41,702 bases of DNA from Clostridium sp. CAG:221 (GTDB taxonomy: Bacteria > Bacillota > Clostridia > Clostridiales > Clostridiaceae). Below, one piece after another: positions 33,649 to 40,969 of the stretch (within the stretch, counting starts at the first letter, position 1; each line of letters starts with the position of its first letter). Location: positions 1 through 41,702 of the forward strand of contig FR883419.1 in the NCBI GenBank assembly GCA_000435835.1. The letters run 5' to 3'. The translations under genes and the position numbers were made by a program. The notes under the pieces were generated by a model. That model worked only from the letters and a program-made list of their open reading frames with translations, was not told where the DNA came from and ran no database searches.

Positions 33649-35427
33649 ATGGAGGGGAGAAAAATAAATAATATATCAGCATTTACTTATGGAAAATATA
33701 TTAGAACACAAAAGATAGGTTTTAAAGGAAACTATGATTTTAAACAGGGAGATACTCTAAAGGGAATAGTTGTAAAGCATGATGCTGAATCCAATGAAGT
33801 TACAATAAAATTAACTAATGGTATGGAAATAGAAGCTGAAATTCAAGGTGATGTGGAGTTAAAAGGTGGTATATTAAAGTTTGAAGTAACAGAATTTAAA
33901 GATAATACATTGTTCCTTAAACTATCTGATAATAAGGCAGATGTAATACAGGGGGAAGCTAGCAAGAAAATCACTGATGAAATAATGAACTTTATCATTA
34001 AAGAAGGTTTAAAAAAAGAAGATTATAATATGTTAAAGGCTATGGTTAAATATAATATACCTCTTACTAGAGAAAATATTACTACAGTAAAAAGTGTACT
34101 GGAATTTAGTGGTAAGATGAATAATAATCCACAAGAAATAAAAAGCTTTATAAATACTTATTTGAATAGTAGGGATATTGTAGTAAATAGTAGAGAAGGT
34201 TTGCAGATAGCACAAAAGCTTTATGAATTCTTCAAAGCTTTTTCCAAAGCTGATTTACAAGAAGTGCTTTTATTTTTAGAAAATAACATTGAATTTACCA
34301 AGGAAAATTTAGATAGTTTTAATAAATTATTTAATAGTGAAAATACCATGGAAAAAGTCATTGATGCAGTTAATGAAGAAATAGGTAAGGTTATAGCTAT
34401 TGAAGAGGAGCTTTTAAGTGAAAACACAGTAGAGCAATCTTTAAAGCAGATAACTTTAAAAAATGGAGATGAGTATACTGGCAAAGGTAAAGGCACTGAA
34501 GTAGGGAAAACAATAATGGCAACTTTAGTGAAAGAAAGCTCAAAAAGTCATTCTATAAATGATAATATAGTGAAGGATATTATAAAAAATCATTCCATTA
34601 CTGATGATGATGCGAAAGAAATAATAAAGCTAATGAAGAATGATAGCAATTATGTAATGAGCAAAGAAACTTTAAAAGAAAATATATTGAAACATACAGG
34701 TAGAGAAGTAGTATTAAATGATGTTGAAGCAAAATCTTTAGAGGCGATAATTAATAAAGAAGTTATTAAAGATAAAGATATAAATTTTATAAAGAGCTTA
34801 TTTAATAATATAGAGAGCAAGCAGATATCAGTGGCAAAAGAGTTAGAGAGCAATGATATAAGAGAAAATATATTTAATATAAGTAAAAACTTAGCTAAAA
34901 ATGTTACCGAAAAATCTGAAGGAGCTAAAGAAGTCATAAGAAATATAATTTCTAGTTTAAAAGAAAGCAATGGAAATTCTACGCAAATTTTAAATATAAT
35001 GAAAAGTAGCATAAATGATTTAAAGTTATTCAATAAAATTAATGATCAATATTATTGCTTAGATATACCAGTAAATTTTAAGGAAAATGAATATCCATGT
35101 AAGCTTATTATTAAGGATGATAGGAAAAATGGTAAAGTCATAGACAGCACTAATTTCAAAGTAGCTGTATCGGTTAAAACAGTAAAGCTTGGTACTGTTG
35201 ATGCACTTTTAGATGTAAAAAATAGAAATATTGATATACAATTAAAATGTGATAAGAATGTTATGAATTTATTTGTCATATCAAAAGATAAGCTTAAAGA
35301 TATAGTTGAATCATCAGGATTTAGCACTAAAATAGAAGTTGTTGAAAGAACAGAAAAACTTCAATTATTATCTTGTAGAGAATTCTTTAATGATAATAAT
35401 ATTGCAGTGGTGGATATTACAGTATAA
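33649..35427 (+). CDS. FliK-like protein (flagellar hook-length-control type C-terminus)
   Basis: Protein of 592 residues, highly charged and helical, rich in Lys/Glu/Asn. Only the last 110 or so residues look like a defined domain: IPVNFKENEYPCKLII, VAVSVKTVKLGTVDALLDV and IQLKCDKNVMNLF fit the FliK C-terminal (Flg_hook) domain, which contacts FlhB in flagellar export. The next gene encodes an FlhB-C-like protein, like the ylqG-ylqH pair of Bacillus subtilis. No other flagellar genes are near. The ATG at 33649 overlaps the only good SD (GGAGGGGAG, 33651-33659), so the true start is uncertain. Confidence 0.7.
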   Translation: MEGRKINNISAFTYGKYIRTQKIGFKGNYDFKQGDTLKGIVVKHDAESNEVTIKLTNGMEIEAEIQGDVELKGGILKFEVTEFKDNTLFLKLSDNKADVIQGEASKKITDEIMNFIIKEGLKKEDYNMLKAMVKYNIPLTRENITTVKSVLEFSGKMNNNPQEIKSFINTYLNSRDIVVNSREGLQIAQKLYEFFKAFSKADLQEVLLFLENNIEFTKENLDSFNKLFNSENTMEKVIDAVNEEIGKVIAIEEELLSENTVEQSLKQITLKNGDEYTGKGKGTEVGKTIMATLVKESSKSHSINDNIVKDIIKNHSITDDDAKEIIKLMKNDSNYVMSKETLKENILKHTGREVVLNDVEAKSLEAIINKEVIKDKDINFIKSLFNNIESKQISVAKELESNDIRENIFNISKNLAKNVTEKSEGAKEVIRNIISSLKESNGNSTQILNIMKSSINDLKLFNKINDQYYCLDIPVNFKENEYPCKLIIKDDRKNGKVIDSTNFKVAVSVKTVKLGTVDALLDVKNRNIDIQLKCDKNVMNLFVISKDKLKDIVESSGFSTKIEVVERTEKLQLLSCREFFNDNNIAVVDITV

Positions 35428-35445
35428 GATAGTAGGTGGGATATA

Positions 35446-35700
35446 GTGCAAAATAGAAAGAAAGCTGTAGCTTTAAACTATGATGGTGCCAATGCACCCA
35501 TAGTTACTGCAGTAGGAATGGGAATCATAGCAGATAAAATATTAGAAAAAGCAGAAGATAGTGAAGTTCCTGTTGTTTTTAATAAGGAACTAACAGATTT
35601 ATTATGTAATGTTGATGTAGGAGATGCTATACCAACAGAAGTTTATGATGCTGTAGCTCATATAATTGCTTATATTACTGAATTAGATAGCTCTTTATAG
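35446..35700 (+). CDS. FlhB C-terminal-domain-like protein (YlqH type)
   Basis: Protein of 84 residues matching only the cytoplasmic C-terminal domain of FlhB/EscU export-switch proteins: KKAVALNYDGANAPIVTAVGMG, IADKILEKAEDSEVPVVFN, then DVGDAIPTEVYDAVAHIIAYI. The membrane part is missing. The autocleavage NPTH motif is also missing, since the sequence starts just after where it would be. Homologues are free-standing in many Firmicutes, with unknown function. GTG 35446 has AGGTGGG five bases upstream. It lies 18 bp after the FliK-like gene and 17 bp before the phosphoesterase, suggesting one operon. Confidence 0.85.
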   Translation: MQNRKKAVALNYDGANAPIVTAVGMGIIADKILEKAEDSEVPVVFNKELTDLLCNVDVGDAIPTEVYDAVAHIIAYITELDSSL

Positions 35701-35717
35701 GAGGTTGGAGTTAAAAG

Positions 35718-36404
35718 ATGGCATTATATGCGATATCAGACTTACATTTAGCGTTAAATGTTCATAAGCCCATGGATATCTTTGGAGAAAGATGGCTTAA
35801 TCATGATGAAAAGATAAAGGAAAATTGGATTAGAAAGATTACAGATGAAGATACTGTACTTATAGCAGGTGATATATCCTGGTCTATGAAAGCGGAAGAT
35901 AGTAAGGCAGATTTAGACTGGATAGATAGCCTTCCAGGAAAAAAGATAATTTCTAAAGGAAATCATGATTATTGGTGGAGCAGCATAAGCAAGCTAAATG
36001 CAATGTATGAAAATATGAAGTTTATTCAAAATAATTTTTATACATATAATGATTATGCTATTTGTGGGACTCGTGGATGGGTATCACCAGATAGTGATAA
36101 ATTTACAGAAAAAGATGCAAAAATATATGCTAGAGAAGTAATAAGATTAAGGCTATCTTTAGAAAGTGCAAAAAACTTAGGATATTCTAAAATAATTGTA
36201 ATGATTCATTATCCGCCATTTAATGAAGGTGATGACGAATCAGAATTTATGAAGATTTTTAAAGAATATAATGTAGAAAAAGTTATTTATGGACATTTAC
36301 ATGGACCAGGAAGGTTTAAAGCAAAAACTGGATTAATAAATGATATAGAGTATATTATGACGTCTTGTGATTTTATTGATTTTGATCCAGTGAAAATTTT
36401 ATAA
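35718..36404 (+). CDS. Metallophosphoesterase (calcineurin-like)
   Basis: Cytosolic phosphoesterase of 228 residues with the full set of calcineurin-like metal motifs: ISDLHL (Asp8, His10), AGDISW, GNHDYWW, MIHYPP and GHLHG. It probably uses two metal ions to hydrolyse a phosphoester or phosphoanhydride; the substrate is unknown. An excellent AGGAGG precedes ATG 35718, overlapping the end of the FlhB-like gene's stop region, so the three genes are likely cotranscribed. A terminator follows. Confidence 0.9.
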   Translation: MALYAISDLHLALNVHKPMDIFGERWLNHDEKIKENWIRKITDEDTVLIAGDISWSMKAEDSKADLDWIDSLPGKKIISKGNHDYWWSSISKLNAMYENMKFIQNNFYTYNDYAICGTRGWVSPDSDKFTEKDAKIYAREVIRLRLSLESAKNLGYSKIIVMIHYPPFNEGDDESEFMKIFKEYNVEKVIYGHLHGPGRFKAKTGLINDIEYIMTSCDFIDFDPVKIL

Positions 36405-36413
36405 ATAATGGGG

Positions 36414-36456
36414 ATATCTCAAAATAAAATAGGTTATTTTGAGGTATTTTTATTTT
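36414..36456 (+). terminator. Terminator of the FliK-like/phosphoesterase unit
   Basis: Fourteen-base stem with one G-U pair (36414-36427 with 36434-36447), followed by TTTTATTTT. Confidence 0.85.
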
Positions 36457-36514
36457 AAATAAGGAATAAGGTACTTTTTTAAGAAACAATTTTTAAACAA
36501 AGATAGTGAAATTT

Positions 36515-36523
36515 TGTTATAAT
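36515..36523 (+). promoter_or_regulatory. Extended -10 promoter of the alarmone synthetase
   Basis: TGTTATAAT. The -35 region is poor (TTAAAC at 36493). It is 73 bp before the start codon. Confidence 0.5.
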
Positions 36524-36595
36524 AGTAATGAAGTAACATGAAATTTACAAAAGTTTTTATTTTACAATAAACGATAATTAAGGGTGATAAAAAGA

Positions 36596-37390
36596 ATGGC
36601 TATTCAAAATTGGAAGAATTTTTTAATGGCTTATGAACAAGCTGTTGATGAGTTAAAGGTGAAGCTAAAAAGCATAAGAAAAGAATATAGAAGAAGAAAT
36701 GAATATTCACCAATTGAATTTGTAACAGGAAGAGTGAAGGAAGTATCCAGTATATTAGAAAAGGCTAATAAGTTTGAAATTCCTTTAGATAGATTGGAAC
36801 AAGAGATGGAGGATATAGCTGGTATAAGAATTATGTGCCAGTTTGTTGATGATATAGATAAAGTGGTGGAGCTTTTAAGAGTAAGAAAAGATATGCAGAT
36901 ACTTTACGAAAAGGATTATGTCAATAATGTTAAGGCAAGTGGATATAGAAGTTATCATGTAATTATTAAGTATACAGTTAATATGGTTGATGGGGCAAAA
37001 GATATATTGGCTGAATTCCAAATAAGAACACTGGCCATGAACTTCTGGGCAACGGCAGAGCATTCATTAAATTATAAATATAAGCAGCATATACCAGAGG
37101 AAATAAAGATTAGGCTTAAGAAGGCAGCAGATGCAGCCTTTGAATTAGACCAGCAAATGCTTGAAATTAAGGATGAGATAAAGGATGCACAAAAATTATT
37201 TGAAGTTAAATCAGATATTATTTCATCTATAATGAATAATATTTTAACATTAATATCACTTGGTAAAGTTGCAGAAGCTGCTAGATATGAAGTTCTTTTA
37301 AATAGACTTATTGAAGAAGGAGAAGTATGGGAATTAAACAATCTTCTTGATATAACTAAAAAAGATTTGGAAAGATATAAGGACAACTAA
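36596..37390 (+). CDS. Small alarmone synthetase (RelQ/YjbM-like GTP pyrophosphokinase)
   Basis: Single-domain RelA/SpoT-type synthetase of 264 residues, without hydrolase or ACT/TGS domains. It should transfer pyrophosphate from ATP to GTP/GDP, giving (p)ppGpp. Motifs visible: IEFVTGRVKEVSSILEK (substrate-binding R/K), MEDIAGIRIMC (catalytic Asp), KASGYRSYHVII, and EFQIRTLAMNFWATAEH. The helical C-terminal 80 residues resemble the tetramerising tail of RelQ but are longer. GTG 36584 is in frame but overlaps AGGGTG; ATG 36596 has that SD nine bases upstream. PTS genes follow on the same strand. Confidence 0.9.
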   Translation: MAIQNWKNFLMAYEQAVDELKVKLKSIRKEYRRRNEYSPIEFVTGRVKEVSSILEKANKFEIPLDRLEQEMEDIAGIRIMCQFVDDIDKVVELLRVRKDMQILYEKDYVNNVKASGYRSYHVIIKYTVNMVDGAKDILAEFQIRTLAMNFWATAEHSLNYKYKQHIPEEIKIRLKKAADAAFELDQQMLEIKDEIKDAQKLFEVKSDIISSIMNNILTLISLGKVAEAARYEVLLNRLIEEGEVWELNNLLDITKKDLERYKDN

Positions 37391-37462
37391 AATAGTGATA
37401 ATAAAAAAAATACCCTAAAAATATAAATAGAATATAATGATTGTTGTAATAGAGGTATTTGA

Positions 37463-37813
37463 ATGATTGATGACATGGAAGTCATAGTATTTAAAGTTAT
37501 CACTGCATCAGGAATTGCAAAGGGGTTGGCATATAAGGCATTGGATAAAGTTGAAAATAGAGATTTTAAAGGTGCATATAAATTATTGGGGGAAGCTAAT
37601 GAATATATTGATGAAGCTCATGAAATTCAGAAAGGTATAATAGAAGATGAAGTAACAGGAAATGCAATTGAAATATCAACATTATTAATTCATGCACAAG
37701 ATCATTTTATGATTGCAATGGAAGTAATTACTATGGTAGAAAGAATGATTAAATTATATAAGATCATATTTAAAGAAATAGATGAAAAAAATAATAAACT
37801 ACTTAGCATGTAG
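37463..37813 (+). CDS. PTS lactose/cellobiose-type EIIA
   Basis: Three-helix phosphocarrier of 116 residues. The phosphorylated His is His77 in LLIHAQDHFM, the family signature. ASGIAKGLAYKALDKVENRDFKGAYKLLGEANEYIDEAHEIQ matches the N-terminal helices. It should accept phosphate from HPr and pass it to EIIB. AGAGG lies before ATG 37463; ATG 37475 is an alternative. A TATAAT (37433-37438) may provide a promoter. EIIB follows, but no EIIC permease, glycosidase or antiterminator is in the window, so it may be regulatory. Confidence 0.9.
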   Translation: MIDDMEVIVFKVITASGIAKGLAYKALDKVENRDFKGAYKLLGEANEYIDEAHEIQKGIIEDEVTGNAIEISTLLIHAQDHFMIAMEVITMVERMIKLYKIIFKEIDEKNNKLLSM

Positions 37814-37823
37814 TTTATTATTT
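37790..37823 (+). terminator. Hairpin over the EIIA stop codon
   Basis: Perfect 13-bp stem AATAATAAACTAC / GTAGTTTATTATT, then TTCTATATATTTTTT. It could reduce read-through from EIIA into EIIB. Confidence 0.5.
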
Positions 37824-37882
37824 CTATATATTTTTTAATTTGGGTAAATGTTTTCGAAGGGATGTTAAGGGGGAGTTTTGGA

Positions 37883-38188
37883 ATGAAGGTATTATTTGTT
37901 TGTGTTCAAGGTTTATCAAGTGCTATAGTTGTTAGTTCATTAAAGAAACAAGCTAAGAAAGAAAATATTGATATGGATATTTTAGCCGTAAGTATAAGGG
38001 AATTTGAAAAGGAAATTGAAAATGGATGTAATCTAGCTGTCATAGCACCGCAAGTAATGCATAAGTATGATTATTTAAGCAAGATATCTAATGAAAGAGG
38101 AATACCATGTGTATTAGTAGATAAAGATATTTATGGACCAAGATCAGGAATGAAGCTTCTTAATATGGTTATTAAGGCAATTGGGTAA
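37883..38188 (+). CDS. PTS lactose/cellobiose-type EIIB
   Basis: Phosphocarrier of 101 residues with the P-loop-like phosphocysteine region KVLFVCVQGLSSAIVVSSL; Cys7 is the predicted phosphorylation site. IAPQVMHKYDYL matches the second conserved segment. The standard family sequence is C-x-x-G-M-S-T-S. Here it is CVQGLSSA, so the loop is somewhat unusual. ATG 37883 is chosen over an in-frame start at 37862 because AAGGGGGAG lies at 37868-37876. EIIB normally phosphorylates sugar bound to EIIC; no EIIC is present locally. Confidence 0.87.
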   Translation: MKVLFVCVQGLSSAIVVSSLKKQAKKENIDMDILAVSIREFEKEIENGCNLAVIAPQVMHKYDYLSKISNERGIPCVLVDKDIYGPRSGMKLLNMVIKAIG

Positions 38189-38205
38189 ATGATGTATTTA
38201 CAAGG

Positions 38206-38318
38206 CATTAACATGAGAAGAAGTATGCATATTTATTGATATGAGAAAGTATTTTTCTCGTGTTAATGTAAAAATAAAAAACAGATGAGAGAGATTATTA
38301 TGTAGTTTTTTACATTAA
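38206..38318 (+). ncRNA. Alternative-hairpin region after EIIB
   Basis: CATTAACATGAGAA (38206-38219) can pair with TTCTCGTGTTAATG (38255-38268). The overlapping TTAATGTAAAAA (38263-38274) can instead pair with TTTTTACATTAA (38307-38318). Two long, mutually exclusive stems in a non-coding stretch resemble an attenuator or structured 3' UTR. No known RNA family recognised. Confidence 0.35.
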
Positions 38319-38338
38319 GGCCTAGCATTTAATATTTA

Positions 38339-38347
38339 TGATATAAT
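38339..38347 (+). promoter_or_regulatory. Extended -10 promoter
   Basis: TGATATAAT, the same extended -10 as at 2894-2902, 18 bp before the start of the next gene. No good -35. Confidence 0.5.
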
Positions 38348-38364
38348 ATTGGCGGGGGTGTACT

Positions 38365-39027
38365 ATGAAAGATAAGATAACTAAAAAGGATAAGTGTTTT
38401 ATAATAATATTAATTATTTTATTTATAAGCTTTGTCCTAAATTGCTATCAAGTTATGGTGAACAAAAGATATAAAAGAATTATTGAATCAACTTGTTATG
38501 GAAATGTTGAAGAGATAAGAATAAAGAATGAAAGTGTACTTAGTATTTTAGATAGGTGCATTAAGTCAGGAAATATTAGTAACGAAGAGCTTTTGAAATT
38601 ATATAAAAACTATTCAGCAATTGCTAGTGCTGAAACAAATTTATTGGAATACTACTTAGAATATAAGGATAATCCTAATATAAAAACCAGTAGTAAAAAT
38701 GTATCTATTGAAAATGAAAATATAAATGGGGTATATTGGCAAATAGAAGAGGTTATTTATAATTATATTAAAAGTGATTTAAGTGAAAAAACTGAAAATA
38801 TGAAAATAAATGATGAGAAATTAGAAGAAGTTATTGTGCTAAAAGAAATGGCAGAAAAACTAAATGAATATTACATAAGTTTTTATGATGAAAACTGCTC
38901 AAATTTAAATGAAGATTCTAGAGCAGACAAGATAATAAAACATGCCTATTGGCTTGATATATTAAAAGGAATACAAAATATTAATGAAGAATACATTGAT
39001 TATGAGTTTTCTAGTGAAAAATCTTAA
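38365..39027 (+). CDS. Membrane-anchored protein of unknown function
   Basis: Protein of 220 residues. A lysine-rich N-terminus (MKDKITKKDK) precedes one hydrophobic helix (about 11-32), so the rest is expected outside the membrane. The soluble part is helical and very acidic, with segments such as SEKTENMKINDEKLEEVIVLKEMAEKL split over likely coiled helices. No motif or family recognised. GGGGGTG precedes ATG 38365. It is monocistronic, with its own promoter and a bidirectional terminator. Confidence 0.7.
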   Translation: MKDKITKKDKCFIIILIILFISFVLNCYQVMVNKRYKRIIESTCYGNVEEIRIKNESVLSILDRCIKSGNISNEELLKLYKNYSAIASAETNLLEYYLEYKDNPNIKTSSKNVSIENENINGVYWQIEEVIYNYIKSDLSEKTENMKINDEKLEEVIVLKEMAEKLNEYYISFYDENCSNLNEDSRADKIIKHAYWLDILKGIQNINEEYIDYEFSSEKS

Positions 39028-39036
39028 TTCATAATT

Positions 39037-39067
39037 AAAAAAAGAGTGCTTAAAAGCACTCTTTTTT
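39037..39067. terminator. Bidirectional terminator between convergent genes
   Basis: AAAAAAGAGTGCTT-AA-AAGCACTCTTTTTT, symmetric, with A/T runs on both sides. It overlaps the stop of the minus-strand HesB-like gene. Confidence 0.9.
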
Positions 39068-39398
39068 AGTGACCGCAGCCGCCTCCGCAAGAACCGCATC
39101 CACCAGCAACTTCGATAACTGGTTTAAGAGATAATCCTCTTCCGTCATTTTCTTCAGAAGAAAGTAATCTAAATCCACCAAATTCATCAACTAATTTGCT
39201 TTCAGCTATGAAAGTTATGTCATTCATTGTTTCAACAACGTCATTTTCATTTGCTTCGTCAACAGTTATATTAAAAGCTGGACCACTGCATCCAAAACCT
39301 GCTAAGTTTATTCTAATGCTATATTTTTCTACTTCATTTTCATCTAAGAATGCTTTAAATTCTTTATATGCTTCTTCGCTTACTAAAAACTTGTTCAT
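39066..39398 (-). CDS. HesB/IscA-like protein with Cys-Gly tail
   Basis: Protein of 110 residues related to the HesB/IscA iron-sulfur carrier fold. The conserved loop LAGFGCSGPAFNI carries one Cys at a position that is selenocysteine in some HesB-like selenoproteins. The C-terminal tail GGCGSCGGGCGH adds three Cys and a His, more than the CxC of classic IscA, and could bind a cluster or metal. GAGGTGAT precedes ATG 39398. A role in Fe-S or metal handling is inferred from the family only. Confidence 0.85.
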   Translation of the reverse strand: MNKFLVSEEAYKEFKAFLDENEVEKYSIRINLAGFGCSGPAFNITVDEANENDVVETMNDITFIAESKLVDEFGGFRLLSSEENDGRGLSLKPVIEVAGGCGSCGGGCGH

Positions 39399-39436
39399 TT
39401 TATCACCTCAAAAATATTTTTCCAAATTATATTCAT

Positions 39437-39464
39437 AGTATACCATATTACTCGGAAATAGCAA
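39437..39464 (-). promoter_or_regulatory. Likely promoter of the HesB-like gene
   Basis: Minus strand: TTGCTA (39464-39459), 16 bp, TATACT (39442-39437), with TGG directly before the -10. Confidence 0.55.
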
Positions 39465-39523
39465 GGAAATTTTAAAAGGGTTATATGAGATTAAAAGACA
39501 TTTTTACAAAATTATAAATTATA

Positions 39524-39552
39524 TTGAAAGTTAAACAAATTAACAATATAAT
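39524..39552 (+). promoter_or_regulatory. Promoter of the spermidine-synthase-like gene
   Basis: TTGAAA (39524-39529), exactly 17 bp, TATAAT (39547-39552). Confidence 0.7.
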
Positions 39553-39575
39553 AAACCTATGTATATTGGCTAAAA

Positions 39576-40352
39576 ATGTTGCTAAGAAAGGAATTGTTTG
39601 ATTTGAAGCCCTTTAATGATGGATATGTTTTAGAAAAAATAGATGAATATAGTAAAATAATTGTACCTGCTAAAGTTGGTAGCTATGAAATAGAAGCAGT
39701 TGATGGTTTAAAAGGAATAATACAAGGATATTTATATGCTAAAGAAGGAGAAATTAATAAACCTATATTAGAACTTCATGGACCAGAGCATATATGGATG
39801 AGGCTTACTCCTTTAGAAATAGAAGGTGCATATTTTTCAATAAAAAGAGCTCATGGAAAAGTAGGTATAGTTGGATTAGGATTAGGTTATACTGTTTGGG
39901 AAATGGCTAAAAAAGAAAGTGTTAGCCAAGTAATTGTTTATGAAATAAGCCAAGAAGTAATTGATCTATATAATAAGAACTTTGGTGATAATCCTAAAAT
40001 AAAAATAATTAAAGGTGATGCCTATACTGCAGAAAAAGATAAATTTGATTTCTTTTATGCAGATATATATGAATATAAATTAACTTCCCAAGTTGTTGAT
40101 GATTACGAGAAGTTTAATAGGCTTCATGAAATAGAGGAATATGCTTTCTTTGGTATGGAACATTTCTTATTAAGCTGTAAGTATGAAGAAATCGTATGGG
40201 TTTATATACCTGAAAGCTGGATGGAAATGAGTAAGGATGCTTACAGAGCGTTAGGTGAAGCAGGATACCTTGCTTATTATACTGCACTAGATGAAGAATT
40301 AGTAAGCCAAGTACTTGCTAAATTTAAACCAGTATTAGAAGAACTTAGTTAA
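39576..40352 (+). CDS. Spermidine-synthase-like / SAM-binding Rossmann protein
   Basis: Protein of 258 residues. The central part is a class I SAM-dependent methyltransferase-type fold: VGIVGLGLGYTVWEMAKKE (motif I), then VIVYEISQEVIDLYNKNF with the acidic ribose-binding Glu, and FDFFYADIYEY in place of the spermidine-synthase catalytic DxxxD-like region. The N-terminal 80 residues could be the small beta domain seen in spermidine synthases. No speE/speD partner is nearby and the reaction is unknown. ATG 39576 has no good SD. AAAGGA at 39587-39592 could instead serve TTG 39603, giving nine fewer residues. Confidence 0.72.
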   Translation: MLLRKELFDLKPFNDGYVLEKIDEYSKIIVPAKVGSYEIEAVDGLKGIIQGYLYAKEGEINKPILELHGPEHIWMRLTPLEIEGAYFSIKRAHGKVGIVGLGLGYTVWEMAKKESVSQVIVYEISQEVIDLYNKNFGDNPKIKIIKGDAYTAEKDKFDFFYADIYEYKLTSQVVDDYEKFNRLHEIEEYAFFGMEHFLLSCKYEEIVWVYIPESWMEMSKDAYRALGEAGYLAYYTALDEELVSQVLAKFKPVLEELS

Positions 40353-40386
40353 TGATGGATTATGAATGATGAATTATGAATTAAGG
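40353..40386 (+). repeat. Short ATGAATTATGAATT repeat tract
   Basis: GATGGATTATGAATGATGAATTATGAATTA is made of near-identical 7-9 bp units. The same units occur inverted at 40576-40611. Confidence 0.6.
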
Positions 40387-40415
40387 AAAAAACTCAGTTT
40401 AGGCTGAGTTTTTTT
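40387..40415 (+). terminator. Terminator of the spermidine-synthase-like gene
   Basis: AAAAAACTCAG-TTTAGG-CTGAGTTTTTTT. Confidence 0.85.
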
Positions 40416-40479
40416 ATTTCTTAATATATGTAAAATAAAGGGAAAGAGGCGTATAATTTAATTAAGAAGATTTATATAA

Positions 40480-40611
40480 TGATGAGTGATGAATGATGAA
40501 TGATGAATTTAGGAATAAATTCTTCGACGGAATTTAGAAAAAATATATTTATCAGAAACTCTTCGAGTTTCATCATTAATTCATAATTCTTAATTCATAA
40601 TTCATAATTTA
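40480..40611. repeat. AT-rich repeat element with inverted flanks and TTCG hairpins
   Basis: Tandem GATGAAT units (about 40480-40508) lead into AAATTC-TTCGACG-GAATTT and GAAACTC-TTC-GAGTTTC hairpins. TTCATAATT units repeated in the opposite sense follow (about 40576-40611). The whole looks like a small non-coding repeat of the type scattered in clostridial genomes. No transposase. Confidence 0.5.
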
Positions 40612-40630
40612 AATTAGAGGGGTGTTTTCT

Positions 40631-40825
40631 TTGGTTTGGGGAATTGTTTTATTAATTTTAGGAATATTTTTTTTAGTAATGCCAAAGATGAAATTTTACA
40701 AGGGGTTTTTGAAAAAACATAACATAGGAAAAGGTGAGGATTTTTTGGGCTTTTTATCCATGGTTACAGGAGGTGTTTGCTTAGTTTTTGCCATTAGTGC
40801 AATAGTGGGAAACTTAATTCAATAA
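40631..40825 (+). CDS. Small two-helix membrane protein
   Basis: Protein of 64 residues. A first hydrophobic helix (VWGIVLLILGIFFLVMP) is followed by a short basic loop (KMKFYKGFLKKHNIGKGEDF) and a second helix (LGFLSMVTGGVCLVFAISAIVG). It should be an integral membrane protein with the loop on the inside. GTG 40622 is in frame but overlaps AGAGGGG; TTG 40631 has that SD eight bases upstream and is preferred. No family recognised. Confidence 0.65.
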   Translation: MVWGIVLLILGIFFLVMPKMKFYKGFLKKHNIGKGEDFLGFLSMVTGGVCLVFAISAIVGNLIQ

Positions 40826-40969
40826 GTAAAAAATATGCTAGCTTTTTATATATAGAATCATAATTGCTATATGCCCATTTTATTTTTAAATATATAAGGA
40901 TAATGATATAATTATCATATAAATGTAGATAATTTAACTAATGATAAAAACTTCGGAGGAAATATAAAA

